Positions 38,201 through 46,570 of a stretch of 64,000 nucleotides of DNA are shown in pieces; within the stretch, counting starts at the first letter, position 1; each line of letters starts with the position of its first letter. The DNA comes from an uncultured Clostridia bacterium. Its GTDB lineage: Bacteria > Bacillota > Clostridia > TANB77 > CAG-508. The notes under the pieces were generated by a model. The model did no database searches. It was given only the letters and a program-made list of their open reading frames with translations, and had not been told where the DNA came from. Position numbers and translations under genes: made by a program. The DNA lies in contig CAKOUU010000001.1 in assembly GCA_934120675.1 (NCBI GenBank), forward strand, positions 1 through 64,000, given 5' to 3'.

Positions 38201-40808
38201 TTTCACAGCTTTGAGTAATTGTCACATATTGTGGATATGCTGTTCTTATATTCTCATTTGACCAATATTTTTTTGTATTTTCTGCTTGTGCAATCATAGA
38301 CATTTTAACAATTTGTTCATTTATATTTTCATCAAAATTACCTAATGTTAAATTAAATTTAATATTAGCTGTAGCTCCGACAGATAAAGAATCTAACTTG
38401 AATTTTAAAATACGATCATTGTAAGATTTTTCTATTAGTTTTGAATTATCATCGGTTCCCAAATACTCAATATTATAATTCATTTCTTTTTGAAATTCTA
38501 TGCTATTTACCTCAATATTTTTTAATTCATGATCACTCATATTCTTTATAAAAACATCATAATAAAATGAATCTGGTTGATCTCTACCTATATAAGATTT
38601 TACTTCAATATTTAATTCTGCCTTTTTTACAACATTGTTCAAAGTATCTTCTTGAATTTTATTATTATTTACAACAGTCTTAATTTTATTGCTAATATTA
38701 TTTTCTATTGTTCCTCCTTCAAGATTTTTTACAACAACTTCATAACTTTCTTCTTTTGTTTCCCCAGCTTTCAAATCTGTAATACTATTAAATACATATT
38801 CTTTAACATTTTCGTTTTTTACATATTCATAGTTTTCCCCCCAATAAGTTCCTCTATCTATTGTGGCGTATGCTGTTCCATCAGGTACCTCACCTGAAAT
38901 TTTTATTCCTGTAACATCTTTTTGAGTATTGTTTGTTACTTTAACAGTGTATTTTATTACCTGTTCCTCATATACAGTATCACCATCATTCAATATTTGA
39001 CTTCCAACTTGTGCCTTTGAATTAATTGATATATCAACATTTTCTTCTTCAGCACTTTGTGATAAAACATTTCTTGTATTATCGTTTGTAATTGAATTAA
39101 TTTTTACTTGTCCTTCTCTTGTTTCTATTTCTTTTCCATTATTATAATATGTTAAACCAACTGGTACATCATTTGTTTCAGCATCTTTGCTTATAATTAC
39201 TGTTGCCGGTATAACAACATTAGCCCCAGCTACAATAGAATTCAAGCAATATTTGTTTTGTGTTCCATTTAATTCAATATTTAAAATTTTATAGCCTTTT
39301 TGCTCAATAACTTTTGCATTTTTTATATTTAAGCTATTGCCATATAATAATGCTACATCTCCTAAAATTACTTTTTCAACTTCCTGTGGTAATTTTATTT
39401 GAATTACAGGGTTACTAAACAATTCATATTCTGGACCATTTGTAACTAATGTTGCTGTAAAAGTAACATCATTTTGAACATTATTAGTCCAATTAGCATT
39501 ATCAACAGATAATTCTACATCTGACTTAGCATCTTTAACATCTGCTAAATTGCTATTTTCAAAATTATAAAATTCTACCTGTTTTACTGTTTCAACATCT
39601 TTTGATTCTCCAGTACTTTCATCAATAACCTTTTCAGTCTTTTTAACATTATTTATGCAAGAAATCTGATTTTTTGTTTCAACTTTTGTAACATCAGCAT
39701 CTTTCATCGTTTCTTTGATTTGTTTAACATTTTGAACATTAATTTCACCAATTTTTTCAGGTTTGCTCAATTTAAATGTTAACTCTGTTAATTCATTTTC
39801 ATAATTAACTGTAACATATCCATTTTCATCAGTTTCAGAATCCTTATTAATTTCTGTTAAACAATTGCCATCTTTATCGAAAATTTGTAAAGTTCCATTT
39901 TCACCAAGTTCATTTAAAACCTCGTCTTTACTAATTTTTGTACTTTTGTACACTATCTCTTCTGTTTCTATTTCTTTATCTTTATTATTTACAAATAAAT
40001 TTTTTGTATTTATTTTAACTTCATCAGCAATTTCTTTGTAACTAACTTGAATGTTTAAATTTTCTGTATATTCAGTTCTATATGTTGTATTATTTTTGAC
40101 ATTTGAACGAATATATCCATTATAAATATCACTTGTTGTAACATTTGTAGAAATTAACCCTGATACATTTTCTGTAACTTCAAATTTTTGAGAAATATCT
40201 TGAGTTTTAATCGTTTTATTATCATCTTTCTTTAAACCAATATATAGTTTTCCAGAAAAATCTAATTCACGTTTTTCATTTTTATCATTATAGCAATTTG
40301 AACTATAATATAAATTTATTTGATATTCATCTCTTGCATCTGCAACGTTTTCAGAATATACATTTCCATTTTCATCTGCTTTATTTTCAGTAATTAATTT
40401 AATTTCTCCATTGTCTTTGTTATAAGAACAATTAAAATCTTTTCCCTTTTCATCTCCATTTGTTAATTTTGTTGATTTTACAACAACTTCAACTTTTTCT
40501 GGATATTCTTCATTGACCTTAGGAGTTTTTAAAATAACATTTGTTGCTTCTATTGGTACATGTTCTTGTCCATCTTGATATTCAATTCCAGTTTTCAAAT
40601 TAGCTTGAACCATTAATCCAGGAGTATCTCCAACTTTGTAATTAACATACTTCTCTAGATTTAATTCATATATTGCATTAATTTTTGACTCATCTATAAT
40701 ACTTTGCACTGCATCTATTGCTGTAGATATTACAAGCATTAATGAACTATTAATTAGCATCATCATTATAACTAAAATTGAAATTATTTTTGCAATTAGA
40801 TTTTTCAT
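32280..40808 (-). CDS. Giant multi-domain surface protein, apparently two adhesins in one frame
   Basis: 2842 residues. An N-terminal signal or anchor helix (about 5-30) precedes about 1000 residues of beta-sandwich DUF11/isopeptide-type repeats (for example VKYTVKVTNNTQKDVTGIKISGEVPDG). A PDNP-rich spacer (about 1016-1048) leads to an SdrD-B domain (SGTVWVDSNKNGQRDSGEQL). At about 1358-1407 two membrane helices are joined by the basic turn KKYKFKG; the second looks like a signal peptide (MFLFVLIMGSGCIFNQVLA) and is followed by a Cys/His-rich region (about 1408-1450). The second half has two SpaA/Cna-B domains (about 1658 and 1750), more SdrD-B domains (about 1880 and 2353), DUF11-like repeats and a C-terminal membrane helix (2817-2838). 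There is no LPXTG motif. An AGGAGGG site lies upstream. Confidence 0.85.
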   Translation of the reverse strand: MKNLIAKIISILVIMMMLINSSLMLVISTAIDAVQSIIDESKINAIYELNLEKYVNYKVGDTPGLMVQANLKTGIEYQDGQEHVPIEATNVILKTPKVNEEYPEKVEVVVKSTKLTNGDEKGKDFNCSYNKDNGEIKLITENKADENGNVYSENVADARDEYQINLYYSSNCYNDKNEKRELDFSGKLYIGLKKDDNKTIKTQDISQKFEVTENVSGLISTNVTTSDIYNGYIRSNVKNNTTYRTEYTENLNIQVSYKEIADEVKINTKNLFVNNKDKEIETEEIVYKSTKISKDEVLNELGENGTLQIFDKDGNCLTEINKDSETDENGYVTVNYENELTELTFKLSKPEKIGEINVQNVKQIKETMKDADVTKVETKNQISCINNVKKTEKVIDESTGESKDVETVKQVEFYNFENSNLADVKDAKSDVELSVDNANWTNNVQNDVTFTATLVTNGPEYELFSNPVIQIKLPQEVEKVILGDVALLYGNSLNIKNAKVIEQKGYKILNIELNGTQNKYCLNSIVAGANVVIPATVIISKDAETNDVPVGLTYYNNGKEIETREGQVKINSITNDNTRNVLSQSAEEENVDISINSKAQVGSQILNDGDTVYEEQVIKYTVKVTNNTQKDVTGIKISGEVPDGTAYATIDRGTYWGENYEYVKNENVKEYVFNSITDLKAGETKEESYEVVVKNLEGGTIENNISNKIKTVVNNNKIQEDTLNNVVKKAELNIEVKSYIGRDQPDSFYYDVFIKNMSDHELKNIEVNSIEFQKEMNYNIEYLGTDDNSKLIEKSYNDRILKFKLDSLSVGATANIKFNLTLGNFDENINEQIVKMSMIAQAENTKKYWSNENIRTAYPQYVTITQSCEKEGEKLKYGEEIEYKVNVKNESKTRVYVNVQDYLPDGLEGISAEYDKYVLKESNHVYTEYDINEEENLQCDRVKETINLQYQVNGKTGFDSTVLIPAGKTLNFVIKAKAGFVTETKEVSNFATVYGDYITSKTSNIIKVYVLANDEDSTPDPDNPNNPDNPDNPDSPDNPDNPNPTPGDDKTYDISGTVWVDSNKNGQRDSGEQLLSDVIIKLYDADSNAIVKKKDGTNTIIKTNSNGKYDFTNVKKGNYLVLFEFDTGKYAITDYKKNGVREEINSDAILKSVAIDGEEKSVGLTDKLSVKNSNIENIDLGLVEKEEFDMSLNKSILNLKLTYDGTEKEYNYNESKLVKVEIPAKKIDGASIEVEYQLEIKNEGNADGYVNEIVDYIPEGFTFDSSKNSGWTKKGTNMVIYNGISGIVIKTGESKKIILYLTRSLTSNTIGTLTNKTEINKCISVNGTKDIDSTEGNKNESEDDFSQAQVIISVKTGIVRNILIFIIILLVILFSVYMVKKYKFKGTIMFLFVLIMGSGCIFNQVLALDIRVCCITDKTRNFHADDGEENHAHRYYCIDSGHPQCGKAAHYYTYLRSSSNKTGSSGPTLQKSISISTQDSNNISISQQSNGYCRVGPYKVSVNYGGKISISGSATKTDGTKYDFFAGGSDNTQSGNIVTSGIEKINYFNVADNGTYSFYVYVDNSTTKINDVKVTVDVDGVYGYSEWGTTATTYYCSSVAAGGKKTHNGRSCKETDGGADYTLKGTSFACQRMRINGTYSNSWTSAGSTSTNFGSKDLVGQIEVIKKDKDTGAVLNNAKIRLTKPGGGTEEKLTDGSGKVTFSNLLAGKYKVEEISTPSGYNLGLQDDSDKKKDITVTAGKTEKTELKNKQYGNLKVIKKDEDTGNTSLGEIKLSGVQFKLYVLKNNTKYYLKETSPNKYSYSDFSETDKNKAKTLTTDSNAQFEVDNLPVYEGKNKITYYIEEYALPDNLSEYYKIKTDPDTIQLVNGTTQTKDIKNKQIYLDVSGYVWEDTIDKNKQSTRNDLYDADRNETLINGITVRLKNTKSETLQTTTTGSQGEYMFRKVKIDELSDYYIEFEYNGLKYQNVTKKLDKDNGSKAVENTTLRTDFNNSYSTISGGNEKNSSGTKGYSLDQNGNITNSLVYTNGTYSSSLVPNTAYTAGSTKNSVIPQDGSTGASIKANTKDAEYSLDKWKAGVTEIKDVNLGIALRNQPDIAIATDLNNMHMTINGYEHTYNFGQRAKYINAGLPNNELNSAYDSLLDGFNVSVKNNQGNYRDVTYSRGIYDSYIAFTKDNPDDEARLKIYLTYQISLKNESSIPFVKVKGLRNYSDSQLEFIDSYIEDGTNTDKKVTWSKVGTTNDSVRNIWQSGEVDTFIEPGKMATVYLTYELNTNAIISLADLQANGGEVYVVGNTTEITAYSSYDSNKNAYAGIDTDSAPENISYGDISTYEDDTDSTPDLHIKRKTPKSISGLVFEDEANLTLTKERIGDGKYEQGNNGVNDVKVELVNFDNGSDYSDANVITLYTLGDGGNVIKTPADTKTTSDGRFEFVGIIPGEYVTKYTYGKKGDMQSKIITKNVTTQDYKSTIITNDKFKQAVQNRSEYWYQDTELENCSSALDDWNRRSAINQNLKYNSYTVKDNYDNNSDAESNHYMIATTGKMTFPIEDKKDQTTNYDYVEPSRIYNIKFGIVERPRQSLEVNKEISYIKLTLQNGTVLVEGDPRTTTMNYVTYPQNGILKVEADNNLIQGSTLQVEYTISVKNKSETDYNTESYYKYGTPGNTPVSLTVNSIVDYMDEGLISPYNESSPDWKLKEGVNIKNSLSQKAYDVIKNRKNILLNEWNKEIRQNETQYLKVEASKIVSASDDNLYENYTEILSSTSDVGRFYGEEINGSWKNYTPGNYDLTNDTHESDDNGYDHISRATLTIVPPTGSDNHVIYYIIGISCLIVIAGGVVIIKKFVL

Positions 40809-40927
40809 ATAAATCTCATTCCCTCCTAAGGCTTTTATTTACACTTTTCGACATTTTGCCTTATTATAATTGTAAATAAATTTTTTTCTTTATTCAATAG
40901 GCTTTTTAGAGGCTTAAATTTATATTA

Positions 40928-40966
40928 CAAAAAGGTACTTCCACCTTACTAGGGAAGCACCTTTTC
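40928..40966 (-). terminator. Terminator after the TtcA-like gene
   Basis: AAAAGGTGCTTCC and GGAAGTACCTTTTT (one mismatch) form a long stem with a T-run on the minus strand. It separates the TtcA-like operon from the giant gene. Confidence 0.8.
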
Positions 40967-41056
40967 GCAGTTTTTTTCTTACTATTTTAAGTTTTTATTA
41001 CATTTTTGTTACAATACAATTTTAAGGCCTAAATTATATATTTTCAAACCTAAATC

Positions 41057-41761
41057 TTATTTCCAGTCTGGCAAATTTCTCTTTATTGCTCCAAATAAAT
41101 TTGCTCTAATCATAGGAATTTCTTTTTGAAGAGAAAAAATCATCTGTTTCATATCTTCTCTTTTAGAAGTTCCATCCATTGGACAAACCTTAGGCATAAC
41201 TTTCAAATTATTTTTTTTCACAAATCTTCTTGTTTCTTTTTCTGGTGTATATATTAATGGCCTTATTAATGTTATTCCTGTCCTATCCATATAACTAACT
41301 GGAGAAAATGTTCCAATACTTCCTGTATAAAACAAATTAAGCAAAAAAGTTTCTAAAACATCATCTTCGTTATGCCCTAATGCAATCTTATTACATCCCT
41401 CGCGCACAGCAATTGAATTTATTACTCCTCTACGCAAATTAGCGCATAAAGAACATGGATTTTTTTCTTTTCTTATTTCAAATACAATTTCCTGTGCATG
41501 ACTATTTTCTATAAATAATGGTATTTCCAATTTGTCACACATTTCTTGTAATAAGCTTGTATCAAAAAATTCAAATCCAGGATTTATACTTATTGCTATT
41601 ATATCAAATTTTTTTGGATAAAATCTTTGTAAGGCTTTAAATGCATGTAACATTGTTATTGAATCTTTTCCACCTGAAAGACAAATTGCTATTTTGTCAT
41701 TTTCTTCTATCATATTATAATCTTCTATTGCTTTTCTCATATGACTTAATATTCTTTGCAT
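41057..41761 (-). CDS. TtcA/TilS-like tRNA-modification PP-loop ATPase
   Basis: 234 residues. The PP-loop SGGKDSITML (about 29-38) activates the tRNA base with ATP. A CSLCANLRRG motif (about 102-111) and a later MPKVCPMDG Cys suggest iron-sulfur or sulfur handling as in TtcA. IALGHNEDDVLETFLLNLFYTG and SFSLQ-type C-terminus fit the TtcA family, which makes 2-thiocytidine-32 or related thiolated bases. A TilS relation is possible from fold alone, but the Cys motifs favour TtcA. It follows the phosphosugar mutase by 5 bp. Confidence 0.8.
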   Translation of the reverse strand: MQRILSHMRKAIEDYNMIEENDKIAICLSGGKDSITMLHAFKALQRFYPKKFDIIAISINPGFEFFDTSLLQEMCDKLEIPLFIENSHAQEIVFEIRKEKNPCSLCANLRRGVINSIAVREGCNKIALGHNEDDVLETFLLNLFYTGSIGTFSPVSYMDRTGITLIRPLIYTPEKETRRFVKKNNLKVMPKVCPMDGTSKREDMKQMIFSLQKEIPMIRANLFGAIKRNLPDWK

Positions 41762-41766
41762 AATCT

Positions 41767-43503
41767 TTAATTTCCTTTAACTAATTTTACCATTGCATCT
41801 TTTAAATTCTCTAAACTATTTGTTGCATCTTCTTCACCTTTACCTTTAACACCAAAATACAATTTGATTTTTGGCTCTGTTCCAGATGGACGAACACAAC
41901 ACCATGCATTATTTTCCAATTGATAATATAAAACATTTGATTTAGGTAATCCTGTTTTACTTTCTGCACCTGTAATCATATCTTTTATGTAATCTTTTTC
42001 AACATCTTTAAATGTTAAAACTCTGTAGTCTCCAATATTTTCAACATCTCTATTTCTCATTTCTGTCATCATTTCTTTTATTTTTTCAGCACCCTCAGCA
42101 CCTTCCAAAACAATTGAAACTTGATCTTCTTTGTAGAATCCATATTTTTTATAAATGTTGTTCATTTGATCCCATAATGTTTCATTGTTTGCTCTGTAGT
42201 AACATGCAGCTTCACATAGTGCCATTACAGCAGCAATACCATCTTTATCTCTTGCATAGTCACCTATTAAGCAACCATAACTTTCTTCAAATCCAAATAC
42301 ATATTTATCTCCATCTGTTTTTTCTTCTTCTCTTTTCATGATAGCACCAATATTTTTAAATCCTGTTAAAACTTCAAAACATTCTAATTCGTAGTTTGAA
42401 GCAATTGCTTTAGCTAAATCTGAAGAAACTATTGTTGTAATAAACATTCCTTTTTTAGGTAAAATTTCTTTTTCTTTCATTTGAGAAATTCTATATTCAG
42501 CAATTAATAACGCAGACATATTTCCTGTATATGTCATATATTCACCAGTTTTTGTATCTTTAGCATAAATTCCTAATCTATCTGCATCAGGATCTGTTGC
42601 TAAAACTACATCTGCATCTACTTTTTTAGCCAATTCAAGTGCTAATTTAAATGCTTTTTTATCTTCTGGGTTTGGATAATCAACAGTTGGGAAATTACCA
42701 TCTGGTTCTTTTTGTTCTGGAACAACATATAAATTTTGTATTCCTATTTCTTTTAAAAGTCTTTCTGCAACTGTATTTCCTGTTCCATGTAATGGTGTAT
42801 AAACAACTTTTAAGTCCTTACCTTGTTCTTTTACAATTTCAGGATTTAATATTAAAGATTTTAAAGTATTAATATATTTGTCATCCATTTCTGTTCCAAC
42901 AACATTAAATAAACCTTTTTCAATTGCTTCTTCTTTTGAAATTTCTTTAATTTCACTATATTCTGTAACGGCTCTTACTTTTGCAATTATATCTTTATCT
43001 CTTGGAGCAACTATTTGCGCACCATCATCCCAGTAAACTTTGTATCCATTGTATTTTGGAGGATTATGACTTGCTGTAATCATAACACCTGCTGTACATT
43101 TTAATTCTCTAACTGCAAATGATAATTCTGGTACAGGTCTTAAATTTTCAAATAGATATGTTTTTATTCCATTTGCATTTAAAATTAATGCTGTTTGTAA
43201 ACTAAATTCTTTTGACATTCTTCTTGAATCATAGCTTATAGCAACTCCTTTATCTTGTGTTCCTTGTTCTATTATGTAATTTGCAAGTCCTTGTGTTGCC
43301 TTTCCAACTGTATATTTATTCATTCTATTTGTTCCAGCTCCAATTACACCTCTTAATCCTGCTGTTCCAAATTCTAGTTCTTTGTAAAATCTGTCTTCTA
43401 TTTCTTTTTCGTCATCTTTTATTCCTAATAATTCTTTTTTTGTTTCTTCGTCAAAATCTGGACTTTCGCACCATTTTTTGTATTCTTCTAAATAATTTTT
43501 CAT
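41767..43503 (-). CDS. pgcA: Phosphoglucomutase/phosphomannomutase family enzyme
   Basis: The ATG at 43503 is preferred (AAAGGA upstream) over the longer form at 43551, giving 578 residues. The FGTAGLRGVIGAGTNRMN block, the phosphoserine loop ITASHNPPKYNGYKVYW, the metal loop ATDPDADRLGIY and the sugar loop FGFEESYGCL, plus CVRPSGTEPKIK for phosphate binding, are all present. It interconverts glucose 1-phosphate and glucose 6-phosphate, probably for UDP-glucose supply. The next gene upstream is a UDP-sugar pyrophosphorylase. Confidence 0.92.
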   Translation of the reverse strand: MKNYLEEYKKWCESPDFDEETKKELLGIKDDEKEIEDRFYKELEFGTAGLRGVIGAGTNRMNKYTVGKATQGLANYIIEQGTQDKGVAISYDSRRMSKEFSLQTALILNANGIKTYLFENLRPVPELSFAVRELKCTAGVMITASHNPPKYNGYKVYWDDGAQIVAPRDKDIIAKVRAVTEYSEIKEISKEEAIEKGLFNVVGTEMDDKYINTLKSLILNPEIVKEQGKDLKVVYTPLHGTGNTVAERLLKEIGIQNLYVVPEQKEPDGNFPTVDYPNPEDKKAFKLALELAKKVDADVVLATDPDADRLGIYAKDTKTGEYMTYTGNMSALLIAEYRISQMKEKEILPKKGMFITTIVSSDLAKAIASNYELECFEVLTGFKNIGAIMKREEEKTDGDKYVFGFEESYGCLIGDYARDKDGIAAVMALCEAACYYRANNETLWDQMNNIYKKYGFYKEDQVSIVLEGAEGAEKIKEMMTEMRNRDVENIGDYRVLTFKDVEKDYIKDMITGAESKTGLPKSNVLYYQLENNAWCCVRPSGTEPKIKLYFGVKGKGEEDATNSLENLKDAMVKLVKGN

Positions 43504-43627
43504 TTTATCAATCCTTTCTTTTCTGTCATTAGGGACGCCCCTTTTTGACAAATTTTTTTGATATGCTTATAATAACACTATTTATAAAATAAATAAAGAG
43601 TTTTTAGAAAAATATTTGACAAGTAAA

Positions 43628-43676
43628 AAAAATAGAGCAAGTCATTTACTAACCTACTCTTCTATTTTATCTCAAA
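43628..43676 (-). terminator. Probable terminator after the UDP-sugar pyrophosphorylase
   Basis: AAATAGA and TCTATTT with partial inner pairing are followed on the minus strand by eight T. Confidence 0.5.
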
Positions 43677-44917
43677 TGATGAAAATCTTCATATAATTTT
43701 CTAGCAGTGCTTGGGCAATCAACTCCAGCACTATCAGCATTTTTAACAGGCGCAAATTCTTCTTCTCTCTTAACTCTAAGAATTGCCATATCATCAACCT
43801 CACCAAAAGCATCAAATAAGAAAGCCTCAAATTTATATGCATTTGGAGAATCAGGAACTACCAAATTTCCATCTTTACCAATATATTTAGCCTTTTTAAA
43901 AGCACTATGGTATGGTAATGGTGTTTGACCCATTCTTTCCACTGCATCAATACTAAACAAATTACAAAGAATATGTGATTCACCATATAAAAGTTCACCA
44001 TTTTCATCTGTTGCTTCTGCCATATCATCAGTAATTTCTGAATATTCTATAACACCTGGTTTTCCATTTCTTTTGCAGAAAACACCAACTTTTTCATGCG
44101 GATTTGCTTTAACAATTGATTTACAAGCAACTGTAACACCTTTATCAATAGCAATACCCATAAGTACTGGGTCTACCATTTTTACAAGGCAGTTATCAAC
44201 TCCACCTATAAATACCCATTCTACGCCAAGTTGTCTCATTTTTTCTGTCATACCACTTTTTACTAATGATTCATAAATTCCACCATGTCCATCAGCGGCT
44301 TGTTTTATTAAACCATCTTCACCAATTAATATTTTTCCTTCTGTATCTACCATTGGTAGTTCACCTTGAATAAAGAAAAATATATTTTTATCTTTTTGAT
44401 ATCCAAAGAATTTATTTTTTTCAAAGAAGTCAACTGTCTCTTCATTATTTTCTCTACTTGTCATTATAAACCATGGTATAGTAACATCATATTTTTTTCC
44501 TGCTTCTTTTAAGCCATCACTTAATAATTCAAACAATGACTTATGTGAGTCTAAACCAATATCATAAGTACCTTTTGGTCCATTATGTCCAAGTCTTGTA
44601 CCTTGTCCACCAGCCATAGTAACTGCTGCAAGTTTTCCTTCTTGAATAGCATGTTTTCCTATATTCTCATAATATTTATAATTATCATATAATTTATTTT
44701 TATCCAAATATTCCATTGGTTCAATTACATCATTATTTTCTGAATCACCTTTTGTTGTATTATCATAAAGGCTTTTTATTAATTCAAAATCAATATTCAA
44801 AATTTGTTCTAATAATTGTTCTTTCTTTTTTTCTTCTAAATTATCATAACCATTTAATAAATGTTCTTGATTATATTTTTTTAATATAGCTTTTGCTTCT
44901 TCTAATGCATTTTCCAT
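43667..44917 (-). CDS. UDP-sugar pyrophosphorylase (eukaryotic UDPGP type)
   Basis: The ATG at 44917 has an AAAGGAAG site (longer form 44941 disfavoured), giving 416 residues. The nucleotide-binding loop is AVTMAGGQGTRLGHNGPKGTYDIGL, with further family motifs FIQGELPMVD, AADGHGGIYESLVKSG and VFIGGVDNCLVKMVDPVLMG. This is the UDPGP family that makes UDP-N-acetylglucosamine or UDP-glucose from UTP and sugar 1-phosphate. The exact sugar cannot be settled, but the adjacent phosphoglucomutase suggests nucleotide-sugar supply. Confidence 0.9.
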   Translation of the reverse strand: MENALEEAKAILKKYNQEHLLNGYDNLEEKKKEQLLEQILNIDFELIKSLYDNTTKGDSENNDVIEPMEYLDKNKLYDNYKYYENIGKHAIQEGKLAAVTMAGGQGTRLGHNGPKGTYDIGLDSHKSLFELLSDGLKEAGKKYDVTIPWFIMTSRENNEETVDFFEKNKFFGYQKDKNIFFFIQGELPMVDTEGKILIGEDGLIKQAADGHGGIYESLVKSGMTEKMRQLGVEWVFIGGVDNCLVKMVDPVLMGIAIDKGVTVACKSIVKANPHEKVGVFCKRNGKPGVIEYSEITDDMAEATDENGELLYGESHILCNLFSIDAVERMGQTPLPYHSAFKKAKYIGKDGNLVVPDSPNAYKFEAFLFDAFGEVDDMAILRVKREEEFAPVKNADSAGVDCPSTARKLYEDFHHLR

Positions 44918-45016
44918 AACTTTTCTTCCTTTCAATAGCACTATTAATATTACAATTTATTCTGTAATCTATACTTTATACTATTTAAATAAATTAATCA
45001 AGTATTTTTTAAAATT

Positions 45017-45487
45017 TTATATCATTTTTTCCACTCCAGAAGAAAATAAAACATTATCATATTGTTTTGCTATTTCTCCAGCATTATTCTGTACTTCATT
45101 AATATCGTAGCAATCAACTATTTCTACATTTTTTAAATTTGTCCAATTCTCAATATTTTTATTCATATTATTTATATAATTTTCTCTTCCTTTTACAAAT
45201 ATTAATAACTCTTTTCCATCTTTGTCAGCATTTTTTACTTCTTTAAATTTATTTAACTCGTCATTTTTCCAGTCTATTTTATTTAATCTGTTTTTTTCTT
45301 CTTCATTTAAATTTATACTTGATATTACTTTATTCACACTATTTCCTAAATCATTTTCTGTCATTATTACTACATCTTTATTTTTCTTTAAGTTTTCATT
45401 AATATAAGGTAAACTTATCATTTCAAAATGATAATCACTTGCAAAAAACAAGCATAATTTTTCTTCTCTTTTGTTTTCTTTCATCAT
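45017..45487 (-). CDS. Conserved-looking soluble protein, unknown
   Basis: 156 residues with the look of an alpha/beta fold: LCLFFASDYHFEMISLPYI (11-29), then KKNKDVVIMTEND, ELLIFVKGRENYINNM and VEIVDCYDINEV. There is no signal peptide. I do not recognise the family; a Rossmann-like fold is an inference from alternating strands and helices. It precedes the spoIIR region on the opposite strand, divergent from it. Confidence 0.55.
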   Translation of the reverse strand: MMKENKREEKLCLFFASDYHFEMISLPYINENLKKNKDVVIMTENDLGNSVNKVISSINLNEEEKNRLNKIDWKNDELNKFKEVKNADKDGKELLIFVKGRENYINNMNKNIENWTNLKNVEIVDCYDINEVQNNAGEIAKQYDNVLFSSGVEKMI

Positions 45488-45584
45488 AAGAATATCAACC
45501 CTTTCATTTCTATAAAGATTTTTTCTTTAGAGTAATCCCACTTCTGGGTACTGGTAAATTTTACCATTTATTTTTTTAGATGTC

Positions 45585-45625
45585 AACAATATTTCAAAAA
45601 TATTTCAAAAATATTTCAATTATAT
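45585..45625. repeat. Short AATATTTCAA tandem repeats
   Basis: AATATTTCAA occurs three times at 10-11 bp steps with a degenerate fourth copy (ATATTTCAAA), upstream of spoIIR. The gap 45488-45780 also holds small hairpins (GGTAAA/TTTACC and CCCA/TGGG near 45535-45575). Confidence 0.5.
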
Positions 45626-45707
45626 TTCAAAATTTGCATTTCAAATATAATTAAATTTAGTAGTAAATTTTTTGATTAATACTAAAATATTTAAATTTTC
45701 AAAAAAT

Positions 45708-45736
45708 GTATAAATTTATCTAAAATGTAAACAATT
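45708..45736 (+). promoter_or_regulatory. Possible sigma-F-type promoter of spoIIR
   Basis: GTATA at 45708-45712 and GTAAACAATT at 45727-45736, 14 bp apart, resemble the sigma-F consensus (GYATA / GGNNANANTR) with a mismatch at the second G. spoIIR is a sigma-F gene in Bacillus and Clostridium, which supports the call. It ends 44 bp before the ATG. Confidence 0.35.
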
Positions 45737-45780
45737 AAATTAAAGAATATTTTACAAAAAAAGTTTATTGGAGGTAACAT

Positions 45781-46446
45781 ATGAAAAAATTTTTAAACAA
45801 TATCAAAAATTCCAAAATTGGAATATCAATTACATTAATATTACTTTTATTTATATATACAACAATAAATGCTATCTCATATGTAGAAGCAGTATCAACA
45901 GACATAAGCGATAGTGTTTTCAGATTACATGTAATTGCAAATAGTGATAGTAACGAAGACCAAGCTTTAAAATATAAAGTAAGAGATAACCTATTAAAAT
46001 ATATGAATAATATATGTAGAAATTGTGCTTCAAAACAAGAAGCTATAAACCTAGTAACAGAACATCAAGAAGAATTCAAACAAGTTGCATTAGATACTAT
46101 TAAAAAAGAAGGATATTCTTATAACGTAAAAATAAATATAGGAAATTTCGAATTCCCTACAAAGCAATATGGTGATATTTCACTCCCTGCTGGTTATTAT
46201 GATGCTTTACGAGTAGAAATTGGAGAAGCAAAAGGTAGAAATTGGTGGTGTGTAATGTTCCCTTCATTATGTTTCATAGATGTTTCTTCAGGAATTGTTC
46301 CAGAAGAGTCTAAAGAAGAATTGCAAAATATTTTATCAGATGAAGAATATTCTATAATATCAGATAATTCTGACAATGGAATTAAGTTTAAATTTAAATT
46401 AATTGAATTCTTTGCAAATAATGGCTTACTTACAGCTAAAAATTAA
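45781..46446 (+). CDS. spoIIR: Stage II sporulation protein R
   Basis: 221 residues. An N-terminal signal or membrane segment (about 15-37) is followed by the conserved FRLHVIANSDSNEDQALKYKVRDNLL and VKINIGNFEFPTKQYGDISLPAGYYDALRVEIGEAKGRNWWCVMFPSLCF. SpoIIR is secreted by the forespore and activates SpoIIGA to process pro-sigma-E in the mother cell. A TTGGAGGTAA site precedes ATG 45781. It is a single gene followed by murA. Confidence 0.95.
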   Translation: MKKFLNNIKNSKIGISITLILLLFIYTTINAISYVEAVSTDISDSVFRLHVIANSDSNEDQALKYKVRDNLLKYMNNICRNCASKQEAINLVTEHQEEFKQVALDTIKKEGYSYNVKINIGNFEFPTKQYGDISLPAGYYDALRVEIGEAKGRNWWCVMFPSLCFIDVSSGIVPEESKEELQNILSDEEYSIISDNSDNGIKFKFKLIEFFANNGLLTAKN

Positions 46447-46570
46447 ACTAATATTCTCATTATAAAATATTGATTTATCTGTACAAATATTATTCTAATA
46501 CTTGCAATACTTTGCTCTTTATGTTATATTTTAAGCATACAAAATATATTCATATTCAGGGGGAATTAAT

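Noticed and set aside
32280..40808. LPXTG anchoring of the giant protein
   Set aside because: The C-terminus has a membrane helix and a KKFVL tail but no LPXTG-like motif.
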